A program made the position numbers and the translations under genes. The notes under the pieces were generated by a model that had not been told where the DNA came from, searched no databases, and was given only the letters and a program-made list of their open reading frames with translations. From the NCBI GenBank assembly GCA_945888625.1, contig CAMDAH010000001.1:124001-188000 (forward strand): a stretch of DNA of 64,000 nt, in the 5' to 3' direction. This document shows positions 25,206 through 33,723 of the stretch, piece by piece. The stretch comes from Chryseobacterium gleum. GTDB taxonomy: Bacteria; Bacteroidota; Bacteroidia; Flavobacteriales_D; Crocinitomicaceae. Numbering within the stretch: the stretch's first letter is position 1; every line of letters begins with the position of its first letter.

Positions 25206-27920
25206 ATGGATAATTTGGAACCCGCAATTAATAAAAGAACGAACAAATTACCAATCAAAATACTCAAATGGATCTGTGTATTCGTTTTTGGCCTTGTGTT
25301 TTTGACCTCTGCTACCGTATATTTTTTAAAGGATTCTATTGGCAAATTGGTTTTAGGAGAAATTAATAAAGAACTCAACGAGCCCATCTCGGCAAAAGAA
25401 GTTGACTTGGTCTTTTGGGGTAGCTTTCCGAATCTTTCCGTAGAGTTGATCCAGGTTCACATTAAGGACAAATTTTCATTGGAGAAAAACACAGACACCT
25501 TGTTTTTTGCAGAAAAATTTAGTTTACAGTTCAATCCTATGGACTTGTGGCATGGGAGGTATGACATTAAAAACATTGATGTTGCTAATGGAGTTGTAAA
25601 ATTAAAAACAAACGCCCAGGGTAAATCAAATTTCGATATCGCAAACGCTTCAACTTCCAAAACAAAATCTTCTCTTGAATTAAAACTTAAGCAAATTGGG
25701 ATAGAAAAAGTACGACTTATTTATTTTAATGCGGCCACGGCTCAATCTTATGCTACCCATATCCAAAAGGCTAATTTGTCAGGTGATTTTAGTTCAGATA
25801 AGTACACCTTGAAAGCCAAATGCGAGGTGTTCATTAGCGAGTTGAAAAGCAATAAAATTGTTTTGTTAGCTAATAAAAAAACAAGTTTTGACATAAATCT
25901 AATGATTGATAATAAACAGGAAAGTGCAAGATTACCCAATGCGCAGATAGATATTGAGGGTTTACCATTCTTGTTAAATGGGGATATAACCAAAGACAGT
26001 TTGTTTTTTCAGGTCAAGTCTAAAAATATTGCACTTGCGGATTTAGTTAACAAGTTGTCTTTAGATGACCACGATGAATACAAGCAATACAAGGGCAAAG
26101 GCAAAGTTCATTTCGAACTTCAAATTAATGGTGCTAAGGAATCAAGCTCACCAATGCGTGTCGATTGCCAGTTCGGCGTAACAAACGGAAGTATAACAGA
26201 ACCGGGTACCAAGATAACAGCAAGTGATATTTCTTTGGCGGGTAGCTACAGTAACGAGGGAGGAGAAGAGCAAGAGGTCCTAAAATTTGAGCGGGTTAAT
26301 TTTAAAACGGCAGGCGGACCGTTTAGTGGTGATTTAATAATCAAGAATTTTGCAAGACCGAGTTATGAGGGCAATGCAAAAGGAAACATAGATTTACACA
26401 TCGTCGATAAAATTTTTAGAATTCCTTCTGTAGACAAAATTCAAGGAAGGGTAAAAGTCAACGCATCATTTATTGCGCAACAAGGGAGTGGCACCGCCAA
26501 CATCCAACAATGTAACGGGTCAATTCAATTAGCAAATGTTGAGCTTAAATTAGATAACGACAAACGTACATTCAATAAGATAAATGGAAAAATAACCCTA
26601 CAAGGAAGTGAAATTGGAATAGCATCTGCTCACTTGTCAATAGACCGGACAGACCTAAACATAAATGGCACCATTCGCAATATTTTCAATTATTTAAGTT
26701 CAAAGGGAAATTTAAATGCGACCGTTCGCCTAGAAAGTAACTACGTTAATGTAGCGGATTTAGGCACAACAACAAAGGCGCAAAAAATTGAGGGAGAAAG
26801 AATTTTTGCTTTGCCCGAAAATATTCAAGGGTCGATAGTTCTTGCTCTTGGCCAGTTGAATTATGAAAATCATATTTTTAATAACGTTTCAGGCATTATG
26901 CAAATAGATGGTCGCCAACTTGTTTTTCCTCAAATAACATGTGTTAGTGCAGGAACGAAATTGACCGGATCGCTTTCAATTCAAGAAAAAACACCTGAAT
27001 TATTTTACTTAGGAGCGAGTATTGTGAGTGAAAATATTCAATTTAAACCGTTATTCAAAGAATGGAATAACTTTCAGCAGTCCGTTCTGACGGATGAAAA
27101 CTTGTCGGGAAGTGCCGAGGCTACATTGGATTTTTCAGCTCCTTTTGATCTCAGATCAGGTATTGTATCAAAAGGAATTCAATCGAAGCTGGCTTTAAAG
27201 GTGTATAATGGCCACTTAAAAAATGTTGATTCTTTCAAAGATATTATTACTAGCTTGAGAACGAAAACAGGGAGACTTGTTTTAGGAAATAATAACATTA
27301 ACGAATTTGAAAAAAAACTAAATAATTTGTCATTCGAGACAATGGAAAACACGATCGTCATTAGCAACGGAATCATTCAAATCCCCAAAATGAAAATAGT
27401 TTCTTCTGCGATGGATATGGATGTATCCGGAACCCATTCATTTGATAATGTCGTGGATTATCGTTTTGCCTTTCGATTAAGAGACATAAAGCAGCAAGTT
27501 AAAAACACTGAGTTTGGACAAATAATTGATGACGAAACAGGTTTTCGTGTTTACATGAGGATGTATGGCCCGCTTGAAAACCCTAAGATTGAATGGGATA
27601 AAACAGCGAAAATTGAGCAAGTACAATTAACTATTTTAGAAGAAAAACAAGCAGTTAAATCGATTTTAAAATCAGAATTCGGATTCTTTAAGAAAGACTC
27701 TACGGTTAATACATACGTTCCAAAAGAGGTCCCAAAGGAGGAAATTAAAATAAACTTTAATCCAAAAATTAAAGGAGACAATAAACCCGTGAACCTTCCT
27801 GTAAAAGATGAAAAGCCGAACAAAGACCCTAAGATTAAGAAAAATCTTCAAAAATGGAAGGGGCAAGAGGAAGAAGACAATGAGGATGTAATTGTTGTCG
27901 GGAAATCGAAGGGGAAGTAA
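25206..27920 (+). CDS. AsmA-family membrane protein
   Basis: A 904-residue protein with one N-terminal membrane anchor (about 17-40, 'ILKWICVFVFGLVFLTSATVYFL'), followed by long beta-rich repeats as in the AsmA/TamB-like lipid-transfer superfamily. The AsmA pattern is visible in 'LVFWGSFPNLSVELIQVHIKDK', 'LFFAEKFSLQFNPMDLWHGRYDIKNIDVANGVVKLKTNAQGKSNFDI' and the C-terminal 'MDMDVSGTHSFDNVVDYRFAFRLRD'. These proteins are thought to bridge the periplasm and help move lipids or aid outer-membrane assembly. The C terminus is a charged Lys/Glu/Asp/Pro tail. The stop codon directly abuts the convergent T9SS gene. Confidence 0.85.
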   Translation: MDNLEPAINKRTNKLPIKILKWICVFVFGLVFLTSATVYFLKDSIGKLVLGEINKELNEPISAKEVDLVFWGSFPNLSVELIQVHIKDKFSLEKNTDTLFFAEKFSLQFNPMDLWHGRYDIKNIDVANGVVKLKTNAQGKSNFDIANASTSKTKSSLELKLKQIGIEKVRLIYFNAATAQSYATHIQKANLSGDFSSDKYTLKAKCEVFISELKSNKIVLLANKKTSFDINLMIDNKQESARLPNAQIDIEGLPFLLNGDITKDSLFFQVKSKNIALADLVNKLSLDDHDEYKQYKGKGKVHFELQINGAKESSSPMRVDCQFGVTNGSITEPGTKITASDISLAGSYSNEGGEEQEVLKFERVNFKTAGGPFSGDLIIKNFARPSYEGNAKGNIDLHIVDKIFRIPSVDKIQGRVKVNASFIAQQGSGTANIQQCNGSIQLANVELKLDNDKRTFNKINGKITLQGSEIGIASAHLSIDRTDLNINGTIRNIFNYLSSKGNLNATVRLESNYVNVADLGTTTKAQKIEGERIFALPENIQGSIVLALGQLNYENHIFNNVSGIMQIDGRQLVFPQITCVSAGTKLTGSLSIQEKTPELFYLGASIVSENIQFKPLFKEWNNFQQSVLTDENLSGSAEATLDFSAPFDLRSGIVSKGIQSKLALKVYNGHLKNVDSFKDIITSLRTKTGRLVLGNNNINEFEKKLNNLSFETMENTIVISNGIIQIPKMKIVSSAMDMDVSGTHSFDNVVDYRFAFRLRDIKQQVKNTEFGQIIDDETGFRVYMRMYGPLENPKIEWDKTAKIEQVQLTILEEKQAVKSILKSEFGFFKKDSTVNTYVPKEVPKEEIKINFNPKIKGDNKPVNLPVKDEKPNKDPKIKKNLQKWKGQEEEDNEDVIVVGKSKGK

Positions 27921-29867
27921 TTATTTCTTACTAATCTTTACCGAGGACTCCAGTCCTTCAATATAGATGAGGTAAATGCCCTGGGAATATTGCCGCAAGT
28001 TAATTTTATGGACTAGCGATTCAATCGTGCCGCTTTCAATTTCTTTACCCATTAAACTTAAGATTTTATATTCCTTACCAATCAATAGCTCAGGCACTAA
28101 GACTGAGGCATAATCATTCGTTGGATTAGGGTAAACTTGAACGTATTTATTTATTGAAACTGTTGGTGTTTGCACAGTAGAATTTCCGCTCCCAATGGTT
28201 CCGAGGCTTTGATTATAGTATTTCCCACTGGCAGTTCTTAAGGTGTCTACTGCTCTAACCATATAAATAAATGCCCCTCCGTTTACGATGCTATTGTCAT
28301 TATAAGTTGTCCCACTAATTATCGCAGGATCAACTAAGGTCCAAAAGTTTATGTTTGGGTCCCTACGATAGACAGCGTAACCAATTACAGTTTCGGAGGA
28401 CGGTGCCCATGTCAGTTGAATCGAGCCATTGGCATTGGTGGAACAAGTCAGGTTGCTCGGAGGCGAAATATACCTTGACCTTAAGCTTGGATCTCCCAAT
28501 TGGGCAATATGAACCCATCGTTTAAATGTGTTTAATGTGGAGGAAAAATAAGTTGAATTGTTATTCTGTGCTTTTTGAATACAATAGCCTAAGTCTTCGC
28601 CCATCGCTAAAGGATGGTAGTAGATGTAAGGCCTTCCCGACCATGAACAGCTCAGCGTTTTTCCGCTGGCTAGATTAGCGCGCATTAAATTATTAGCACT
28701 GTCCCAATCGCCGAAATAGCTGCCAAATAACATCGAAAAAGTGCTCTTATAATTATTTGCAGCAAATTCATTAGTGGTAACAATACCTGACGCACCGCTA
28801 TACCAGCCAGGCCCCGTTCCATACGCCCATAAATAATTACTGTTTAGTAATTCACTTGTGTAATTACCATTAACAATAGAATCTATTCCAACATTCGGAG
28901 AAAAACTTGCGTAGGCAGAACCTGCAAATCCTTCAGCCAATCCTAAAAAATTATCCTCAACAATCGCAATATCCCTCGGAATATATTGCCTTGTCTTGAA
29001 GGCGTGTAGTTTGCCAAGATAGCTTTGCATTAATACTGTTTCTGTGTTTGAAAATGCAGGAAGATTGTAAAAATCAACGCGTGCAACCTCTAATTCTACA
29101 TCAGAGGGAAGTATAGATTCGTCAAATTTTCCGTCACCAGGAATATTGTGCTGTCTTGGGTCGGAAGCACTAGCATCGTTTACACTCACATCGTTCCATG
29201 TCCCATCAATGTCCGCATAATATACATCTGCAGGCCATGCGCCTAAATGGTCTGGGTGACCATCCGGGTTAATATCGCCGGAATAGGGTACAGGAACGTG
29301 TCCTAACAAAAACAAGCCGTTCGTGGCAACGGGATCGCTATTATAAATTCCTTGGATGAGTGATTTTACTTGTGAAACGCTGTTATTACGATTTACCAGT
29401 TGTTGTTGAACAAACCAACCATCTGCTTCAATATCTAGAATTAATTCAGCAATCTCATTTTGTAAATCGGGTAAAAAATAGTCGTCAATTATCAAAATCA
29501 TTGTTCCTTTGTTATATGGAATTTGAGTGTTAATCCCAGACACCAAATAGCCATAAGCGGTGCCGCTTGAACCAACACGCATAATACGATATTCATATAA
29601 TTGGTTCGCAACAACATTACTATCCCCATAAAATAATTCCAAAGGGCCAAGGTTAGCGATTGGGGAACCCCAACTTAAACCGCCATAGAGTTTTCTATAT
29701 AAATTATATTGTGTAGCGCCCAAAGAACTCTGCCATTTAATGGTAATAACAGTGTCATTTTCATTGACTAAAGCCTCGCTTAATACGGCATTGTTATATG
29801 AATAAGATTGCGTAAAAAAAAAGGGGGAAAATTGTAAAAAGATAAACAGAAGGAGATTGCGCTTCAT
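27921..29867 (-). CDS. Large T9SS cargo protein with gingipain-like (C25-type) layout lacking the catalytic pair
   Basis: A 648-residue secreted protein. It has a signal peptide, an N-terminal fibronectin-like domain (about 30-110), a central alpha/beta region (about 120-465), a fibronectin type III domain (about 469-555) and a C-terminal sorting domain ('VQVYPNPTNDYASV'). The central region resembles peptidase family C25: 'MILIIDDYF', 'PADVYYADIDG.W', 'VELEVARVDFYN', 'LGDPSLR'. Where C25 enzymes have the catalytic GHG, this one reads GTGPG (350-354). The place of the catalytic Cys reads SMLFGSYFGDWDS. So it may be a non-catalytic relative, perhaps a binding or structural surface protein. The C25 relation is by motif order only and needs structural support. 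Confidence 0.65.
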   Translation of the reverse strand: MKRNLLLFIFLQFSPFFFTQSYSYNNAVLSEALVNENDTVITIKWQSSLGATQYNLYRKLYGGLSWGSPIANLGPLELFYGDSNVVANQLYEYRIMRVGSSGTAYGYLVSGINTQIPYNKGTMILIIDDYFLPDLQNEIAELILDIEADGWFVQQQLVNRNNSVSQVKSLIQGIYNSDPVATNGLFLLGHVPVPYSGDINPDGHPDHLGAWPADVYYADIDGTWNDVSVNDASASDPRQHNIPGDGKFDESILPSDVELEVARVDFYNLPAFSNTETVLMQSYLGKLHAFKTRQYIPRDIAIVEDNFLGLAEGFAGSAYASFSPNVGIDSIVNGNYTSELLNSNYLWAYGTGPGWYSGASGIVTTNEFAANNYKSTFSMLFGSYFGDWDSANNLMRANLASGKTLSCSWSGRPYIYYHPLAMGEDLGYCIQKAQNNNSTYFSSTLNTFKRWVHIAQLGDPSLRSRYISPPSNLTCSTNANGSIQLTWAPSSETVIGYAVYRRDPNINFWTLVDPAIISGTTYNDNSIVNGGAFIYMVRAVDTLRTASGKYYNQSLGTIGSGNSTVQTPTVSINKYVQVYPNPTNDYASVLVPELLIGKEYKILSLMGKEIESGTIESLVHKINLRQYSQGIYLIYIEGLESSVKISKK

Positions 29868-29942
29868 TTTTATTTGTAAAAATATTAATTATTCAAAATG
29901 TATTTGTAAAGAACTATTTTATTTCTTTGTTAAACTTTTCCG

Positions 29943-30626
29943 ATGAAAAATACTGATAACGGCCTGCTATTATTTAAAACAAATTATTCTGAAAGCAGTT
30001 TAATCATTACATTTTACACAGAAAGTCAGGGCTTAAGAAAGTACATTTTTAAAGGGGCAAAGAAAAAAAAACTGCCCATTATGGCATTTGGAAACTATGA
30101 AATTAATTCTTATAAACGCCCAGAAAGTGAACTTGGAATTATCAATTCAATGGTTATTTCTACACCTTATTTATCTTCTGTTTCTCACCCGCTCAAAGTG
30201 CTTATTAGTTTTTTTATAAGTGATGTTCTTCGACAAACGCTTCGAGAGGAACAAGGCGATCCTCAATTATTTCACTTTTTAACTCAATCGGCAGAGGAAT
30301 TAAATGAAACAAAACAACTTAGCACATTCCCTTTAGAGTTTTTAGTCAAACTAATTGAACACTTGGGCGTTTCGCCCAAAACGATTAAAAACGCTACTCA
30401 TTTTAATATGCTGGAGGGTACTTTTTCGAGCAACGGAAAGGCGCCGTGTACAGAAGAAGAGGAATTAGTTGACTACCTCAATAGTTTATTTACGACTTGT
30501 TTAGCCCCTCCAAAGGAATTTGAAAAGGAAGCCATGCTTGTTCTTTTGAAGTACATGCAGTTGCACTTACCTCTTTTTGACACCTCAAGGTCTTTAGCAA
30601 TTATTAAAGAGGTGTTGTACTCATAA
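29943..30626 (+). CDS. recO: DNA repair protein RecO
   Basis: A 227-residue RecO. It binds DNA and SSB and, with RecR, loads RecA at gaps during recombinational repair. The N-terminal OB-fold has 'DNGLLLFKTNYSESSLIITFYTESQGLRKYIFKGAKKKK'. The helical part includes 'FFISDVLRQTLREEQGDPQLFHFL'. No zinc-binding cysteine cluster is visible, as I recall for other Bacteroidota RecO. It is divergent from the preceding T9SS gene, with a 75-base intergenic region. Confidence 0.92.
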   Translation: MKNTDNGLLLFKTNYSESSLIITFYTESQGLRKYIFKGAKKKKLPIMAFGNYEINSYKRPESELGIINSMVISTPYLSSVSHPLKVLISFFISDVLRQTLREEQGDPQLFHFLTQSAEELNETKQLSTFPLEFLVKLIEHLGVSPKTIKNATHFNMLEGTFSSNGKAPCTEEEELVDYLNSLFTTCLAPPKEFEKEAMLVLLKYMQLHLPLFDTSRSLAIIKEVLYS

Positions 30627-30641
30627 GTAATCCAAATCAAT

Positions 30642-30649
30642 TACTTTTG
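30642..30649 (+). promoter_or_regulatory. -7 promoter element for the YceI gene
   Basis: TACTTTTG matches TAnnTTTG, 27 bases before the ATG at 30677. Confidence 0.5.
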
Positions 30650-30676
30650 TGCTAACTAAAAACTAAAATACACATT

Positions 30677-31255
30677 ATGAAAAACAAATTTTTTTACGTT
30701 ATCGTTTCTTTGTCTTTATTATCTTTTGTTGTTATCGAAGCCTCTCGTTGGTCGGCAGACTTATCCCATTCCAATATAGGGTTTTCAATTAAACATATGG
30801 GGATTTCGGAAACCAACGGAAATTTTAGTGATTACACGATAAGCATGACTTCTTCTAAAAGCGACTTTTCGGATGCTTCAATTGAGTTTTCGGCAAAAGT
30901 AAACAGTGTAAATACGGGAAATGAAACGCGCGATAAACACTTGTGTGAAGATGATTTCTTTGATGCCGTAAAGTTTCCATTATTCACGTTTAAAAGCACT
31001 TCGTTTCAAAAGATAGATGCAAAGAATTATCGTGTTGAAGGTATTTTAACCATGCGTGGGATTTCAAAACCAATAACATTAATGGCATTACACAACGGTA
31101 CAATAAAAAATCGTTCAGGTAATAGTGTGGCTGGGTTTGAATTAACAGGCAGTATTAAACGATTGGACTTTGGTGTTGGTGATCAAGAATCTTTGGGTTA
31201 TCTTAGTGATGAAGTAATGCTTAATGCTGACTTAGAATTAGTTCAGGAAGATTAA
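30677..31255 (+). CDS. YceI family protein, exported
   Basis: A 192-residue periplasmic protein of the YceI family, a lipocalin-like beta barrel that binds polyprenyl or other amphiphilic molecules. The signal peptide is MKNKFFYVIVSLSLLSFVVIEA. The signature 'WSADLSHSNIGFSIKHMGISETNGNFSDY' opens the mature part. Later come 'TRDKHLCEDDFFDAVKFPLFTFKS' and 'LTMRGISKPITL', both classic. It is followed 11 bases later by a small membrane protein, probably in the same operon. Confidence 0.93.
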   Translation: MKNKFFYVIVSLSLLSFVVIEASRWSADLSHSNIGFSIKHMGISETNGNFSDYTISMTSSKSDFSDASIEFSAKVNSVNTGNETRDKHLCEDDFFDAVKFPLFTFKSTSFQKIDAKNYRVEGILTMRGISKPITLMALHNGTIKNRSGNSVAGFELTGSIKRLDFGVGDQESLGYLSDEVMLNADLELVQED

Positions 31256-31266
31256 CACAATCAATT

Positions 31267-31725
31267 ATGTTGCAAGGGTTAAAAAATGCATTTTTACACG
31301 GAATTATTGCTGCAGCGTTATCCTCTGTTGTAAGCTATGCTTATTCGTCATTTTATTTTAACTTGTTAGTGGATTTTAGCGAAGGGGCAAGCATTGGTAG
31401 ATTGGGCTTGTTTTTTTTATGGACATCGGGGATATTCACTATGGCCTTCTCTTTGTTTTATCACATGTTTGCTATTCCAGTTATTAAAAACAAAACCTTT
31501 GCTGAACTTTTGACTGGATTTCTATTTAGCGGAATCACCCTAAGCTTAGTTTTTTATGTGTTAAAAATGAAGGACCCAACGTTTAAAAGCGATGATGTGG
31601 CCATGTTTGTCGATTTCTATAAAGGTTTTATAATGCCATTATTGTTTTTTCCCTTGTTGTCATGGTTTACATTAAAGTCATTATTTACTAATTTCTCTTC
31701 GTCAAATAAAACGAATCGTCCATAA
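31267..31725 (+). CDS. Hypothetical four-helix membrane protein
   Basis: A 152-residue protein with four hydrophobic segments (about 7-30, 45-68, 80-100, 123-142) and short loops. I do not recognise a family. It lies 11 bases after the YceI gene and before a desaturase gene, so membrane lipid function is possible by context only. Confidence 0.7.
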   Translation: MLQGLKNAFLHGIIAAALSSVVSYAYSSFYFNLLVDFSEGASIGRLGLFFLWTSGIFTMAFSLFYHMFAIPVIKNKTFAELLTGFLFSGITLSLVFYVLKMKDPTFKSDDVAMFVDFYKGFIMPLLFFPLLSWFTLKSLFTNFSSSNKTNRP

Positions 31726-31815
31726 TAATAAATGCAATAAAACAGCTATATGAACTTTTTATCTTACTAATCGTTCAAGCTATTATTAAATTAAACAAAA
31801 ATTAAATACATAAAT

Positions 31816-32925
31816 ATGTTACATAATACAGTTAAATTTTCAAAAAACCATAACGAAGAATTTTATAAGGTGCTACGAAAAAGAGTTGGTGATTATTTTA
31901 AGGTCAACAACATTTCAAGACATGCGAATGCTTCAATGGTCTTCAAAACAATTGCTTTGTTGGTTATTTACCTTACTCCATTGGTTTTAATCTTAACCAT
32001 TGCAATGCCAATTTGGTTGCTTCTTTTAATGTGGATCATCATGGGATTCGGAATGGCAGGCGTTGGACTTTCTGTAATGCATGATGCCAATCACGGAGCT
32101 TATTCCAAAAACGAAAGTGTTAACAAATTAATCGGTCGAGTGATTGTTTTTTTAGGTGGAAATGACGTTAATTGGAAAATTCAACACAATGTCCTACACC
32201 ATACTTACACGAATGTCACGGGTATTGACGAAGATATAGAGCCGCCCGAAGCGCTTCTACGTTTTTCCCCAAACAAAAAGAGGGTTCCTTTACACCGTTT
32301 TCAACACGTTTATGCTTGGTTCTTTTATGGCTTAATGACTATGTTTTGGTTTATTTCTAAAGACTACAAGCAGGCCCGTAGGTACAAAAAAATGGGTTTA
32401 ATTGAATCACAAGGGATAACGTACACCAATCATTGGATAACCATTATAGCAAGTAAAATCGGATTTGCAGTACTATTTATTGTACTACCTATCTTGTTGT
32501 GTGAAACGCCATGGTACATTACTATTATAGGTTTTTGCATTATGCAATTTATTTCAGGCCTAACGCTTGGGGCTATTTTTCAACCTGCGCATGTTGTTCC
32601 CACCTCTAATTATCCTATGCCAGATGATTCTGGAAATATTGACGCAGATTGGGCAGTAAACCAGTTATACAACACGGCAAACTTTGCACCAAAAGCAAGA
32701 CTGTTTTCTTGGTATGTAGGCGGGTTAAACTATCAAGTTGAACATCATTTATTCCCTAATATTTGTCATGTGCATTACCGAAAAATTGCGCACATAGTAA
32801 AAGAAACAGCTTTGGAATATAAGTTGCCTTATCATTCCTATAAAACATTTGCTGGTGCGCTTATTGAACACACAAAAATGCTTTATAATTTAGGTCATTA
32901 CGACAATGCCCCTGCGATTCACTAA
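31816..32925 (+). CDS. Membrane fatty acid desaturase (acyl-lipid/acyl-CoA type)
   Basis: A 369-residue integral membrane di-iron desaturase. All three histidine boxes are present: HDANH (HX3H), HNVLHH (HX3HH), and QVEHHLFP (QX2HH). The last type, with Gln, is typical of front-end delta-5/delta-6-like or linoleoyl-CoA desaturase-like enzymes. Two pairs of membrane helices flank the boxes ('ALLVIYLTPLVLILTIAMPIWLL', 'IGFAVLFIVLPILL'). It introduces double bonds into membrane acyl chains using O2 and electrons from ferredoxin or cytochrome. No cytochrome b5 domain is fused. Regiospecificity cannot be read. Confidence 0.93.
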   Translation: MLHNTVKFSKNHNEEFYKVLRKRVGDYFKVNNISRHANASMVFKTIALLVIYLTPLVLILTIAMPIWLLLLMWIIMGFGMAGVGLSVMHDANHGAYSKNESVNKLIGRVIVFLGGNDVNWKIQHNVLHHTYTNVTGIDEDIEPPEALLRFSPNKKRVPLHRFQHVYAWFFYGLMTMFWFISKDYKQARRYKKMGLIESQGITYTNHWITIIASKIGFAVLFIVLPILLCETPWYITIIGFCIMQFISGLTLGAIFQPAHVVPTSNYPMPDDSGNIDADWAVNQLYNTANFAPKARLFSWYVGGLNYQVEHHLFPNICHVHYRKIAHIVKETALEYKLPYHSYKTFAGALIEHTKMLYNLGHYDNAPAIH

Positions 32926-32935
32926 GAATTAAGGC

Positions 32936-33289
32936 GTGTTCCTTGATGAAATCCGTAATTATTGTCTTTCGTTAAAAGGGACTGATGAGCGATTTCCATT
33001 TGATGATGTTACCTTAGTTTTTACAATAGGCAATAAAATATTCGCTTTAATTGACACGGTTACTTGCGAGAGCATTAATTTAAAATGTGATCCAGAAAAA
33101 GCCATTGAATTAAGGGAGAATTATCAGGCCGTATTGCCAGGTTACCACATGAATAAAAAACATTGGAATACAATTCAGTTCAATAAAGATATTCAAAAAG
33201 CAGATTTGTTAGGGCTCATAGCTCATTCCTATAATTTAGTTTTCAATTCCTTGTCAAAGAAATTACAACATGAAATTACGACTAGATAA
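32936..33289 (+). CDS. MmcQ/YjbR family protein
   Basis: A 117-residue protein of the MmcQ/YjbR family, which has a cyclic double-split beta-alpha-beta fold and is annotated as DNA-binding. The signature is 'SLKGTDERFPFDDVTLVFTIGNKIFALI', and later 'LPGYHMNKKHWNTIQF' (the Y-H-M-N-K-x-H-W-x-x-[IV] motif). The start codon is GTG at 32936, giving MFLDEIRNYCLS as expected. It overlaps the following S4-domain gene by 20 bases. Confidence 0.9.
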   Translation: MFLDEIRNYCLSLKGTDERFPFDDVTLVFTIGNKIFALIDTVTCESINLKCDPEKAIELRENYQAVLPGYHMNKKHWNTIQFNKDIQKADLLGLIAHSYNLVFNSLSKKLQHEITTR

Positions 33290-33647
33290 ATTTATTTGGG
33301 CTATTCGTATCGCCAAGACAAGAAGTCTTGCGCACGAAGCAATTTCCAAGGGAAAAATAAAAATGAATTTTAAGGATGTTAAACCTTCCTATCAACCCCA
33401 AGAAAATGACATTATCACCCTTCATCGAAATAGCGCGGTGTTTTCATATAAAGTAATTACACTAACAGACAAACGCATTGGTGCGAAGCTCGTGCACGAT
33501 TTCATTGAAAACACAACCCCGCAAGAGGAAATAGACAAATTTGAACAGTACTTGCTTTCTCAAAAATCTTATAGAATAAATGGCGATGGAAAACCATCCA
33601 AAAAGGATCGGCGTGACCTTGATGAGTTCAAGGATAATTTCGAATAA
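33270..33647 (+). CDS. S4-domain RNA-binding protein (Hsp15-like)
   Basis: A 125-residue protein with an N-terminal S4 RNA-binding domain ('LRLDKFIWAIRIAKTRSLAHEAISKGKIKMN'). The C-terminal tail is charged, ending 'GKPSKKDRRDLDEFKDNFE'. It resembles Hsp15, which rescues stalled 50S subunits carrying nascent chains. The MKLRLDKFIW start lies inside the end of the YjbR-like gene (20-base overlap), indicating co-translation. Confidence 0.9.
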   Translation: MKLRLDKFIWAIRIAKTRSLAHEAISKGKIKMNFKDVKPSYQPQENDIITLHRNSAVFSYKVITLTDKRIGAKLVHDFIENTTPQEEIDKFEQYLLSQKSYRINGDGKPSKKDRRDLDEFKDNFE

Positions 33648-33694
33648 AAACAAAGCTAAATTCCACCGTTCTCCCTATATTAATTATTTATTAA

Positions 33695-33702
33695 TATATT
33701 TG
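33695..33702 (+). promoter_or_regulatory. -7 promoter element of the FadL/SGNH/esterase/monooxygenase run
   Basis: TATATTTG matches TAnnTTTG, 21 bases before the FadL-type gene ATG at 33724. Confidence 0.55.
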
Positions 33703-33723
33703 GTTATACGCAATTTAGTATAA

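Noticed and set aside
31726-31815. TAATAATA...TATTATTA inverted pair after the four-helix membrane protein gene
   Set aside because: The arms are about 60 bases apart in AT-rich sequence with no T tail, so a functional hairpin is unlikely.
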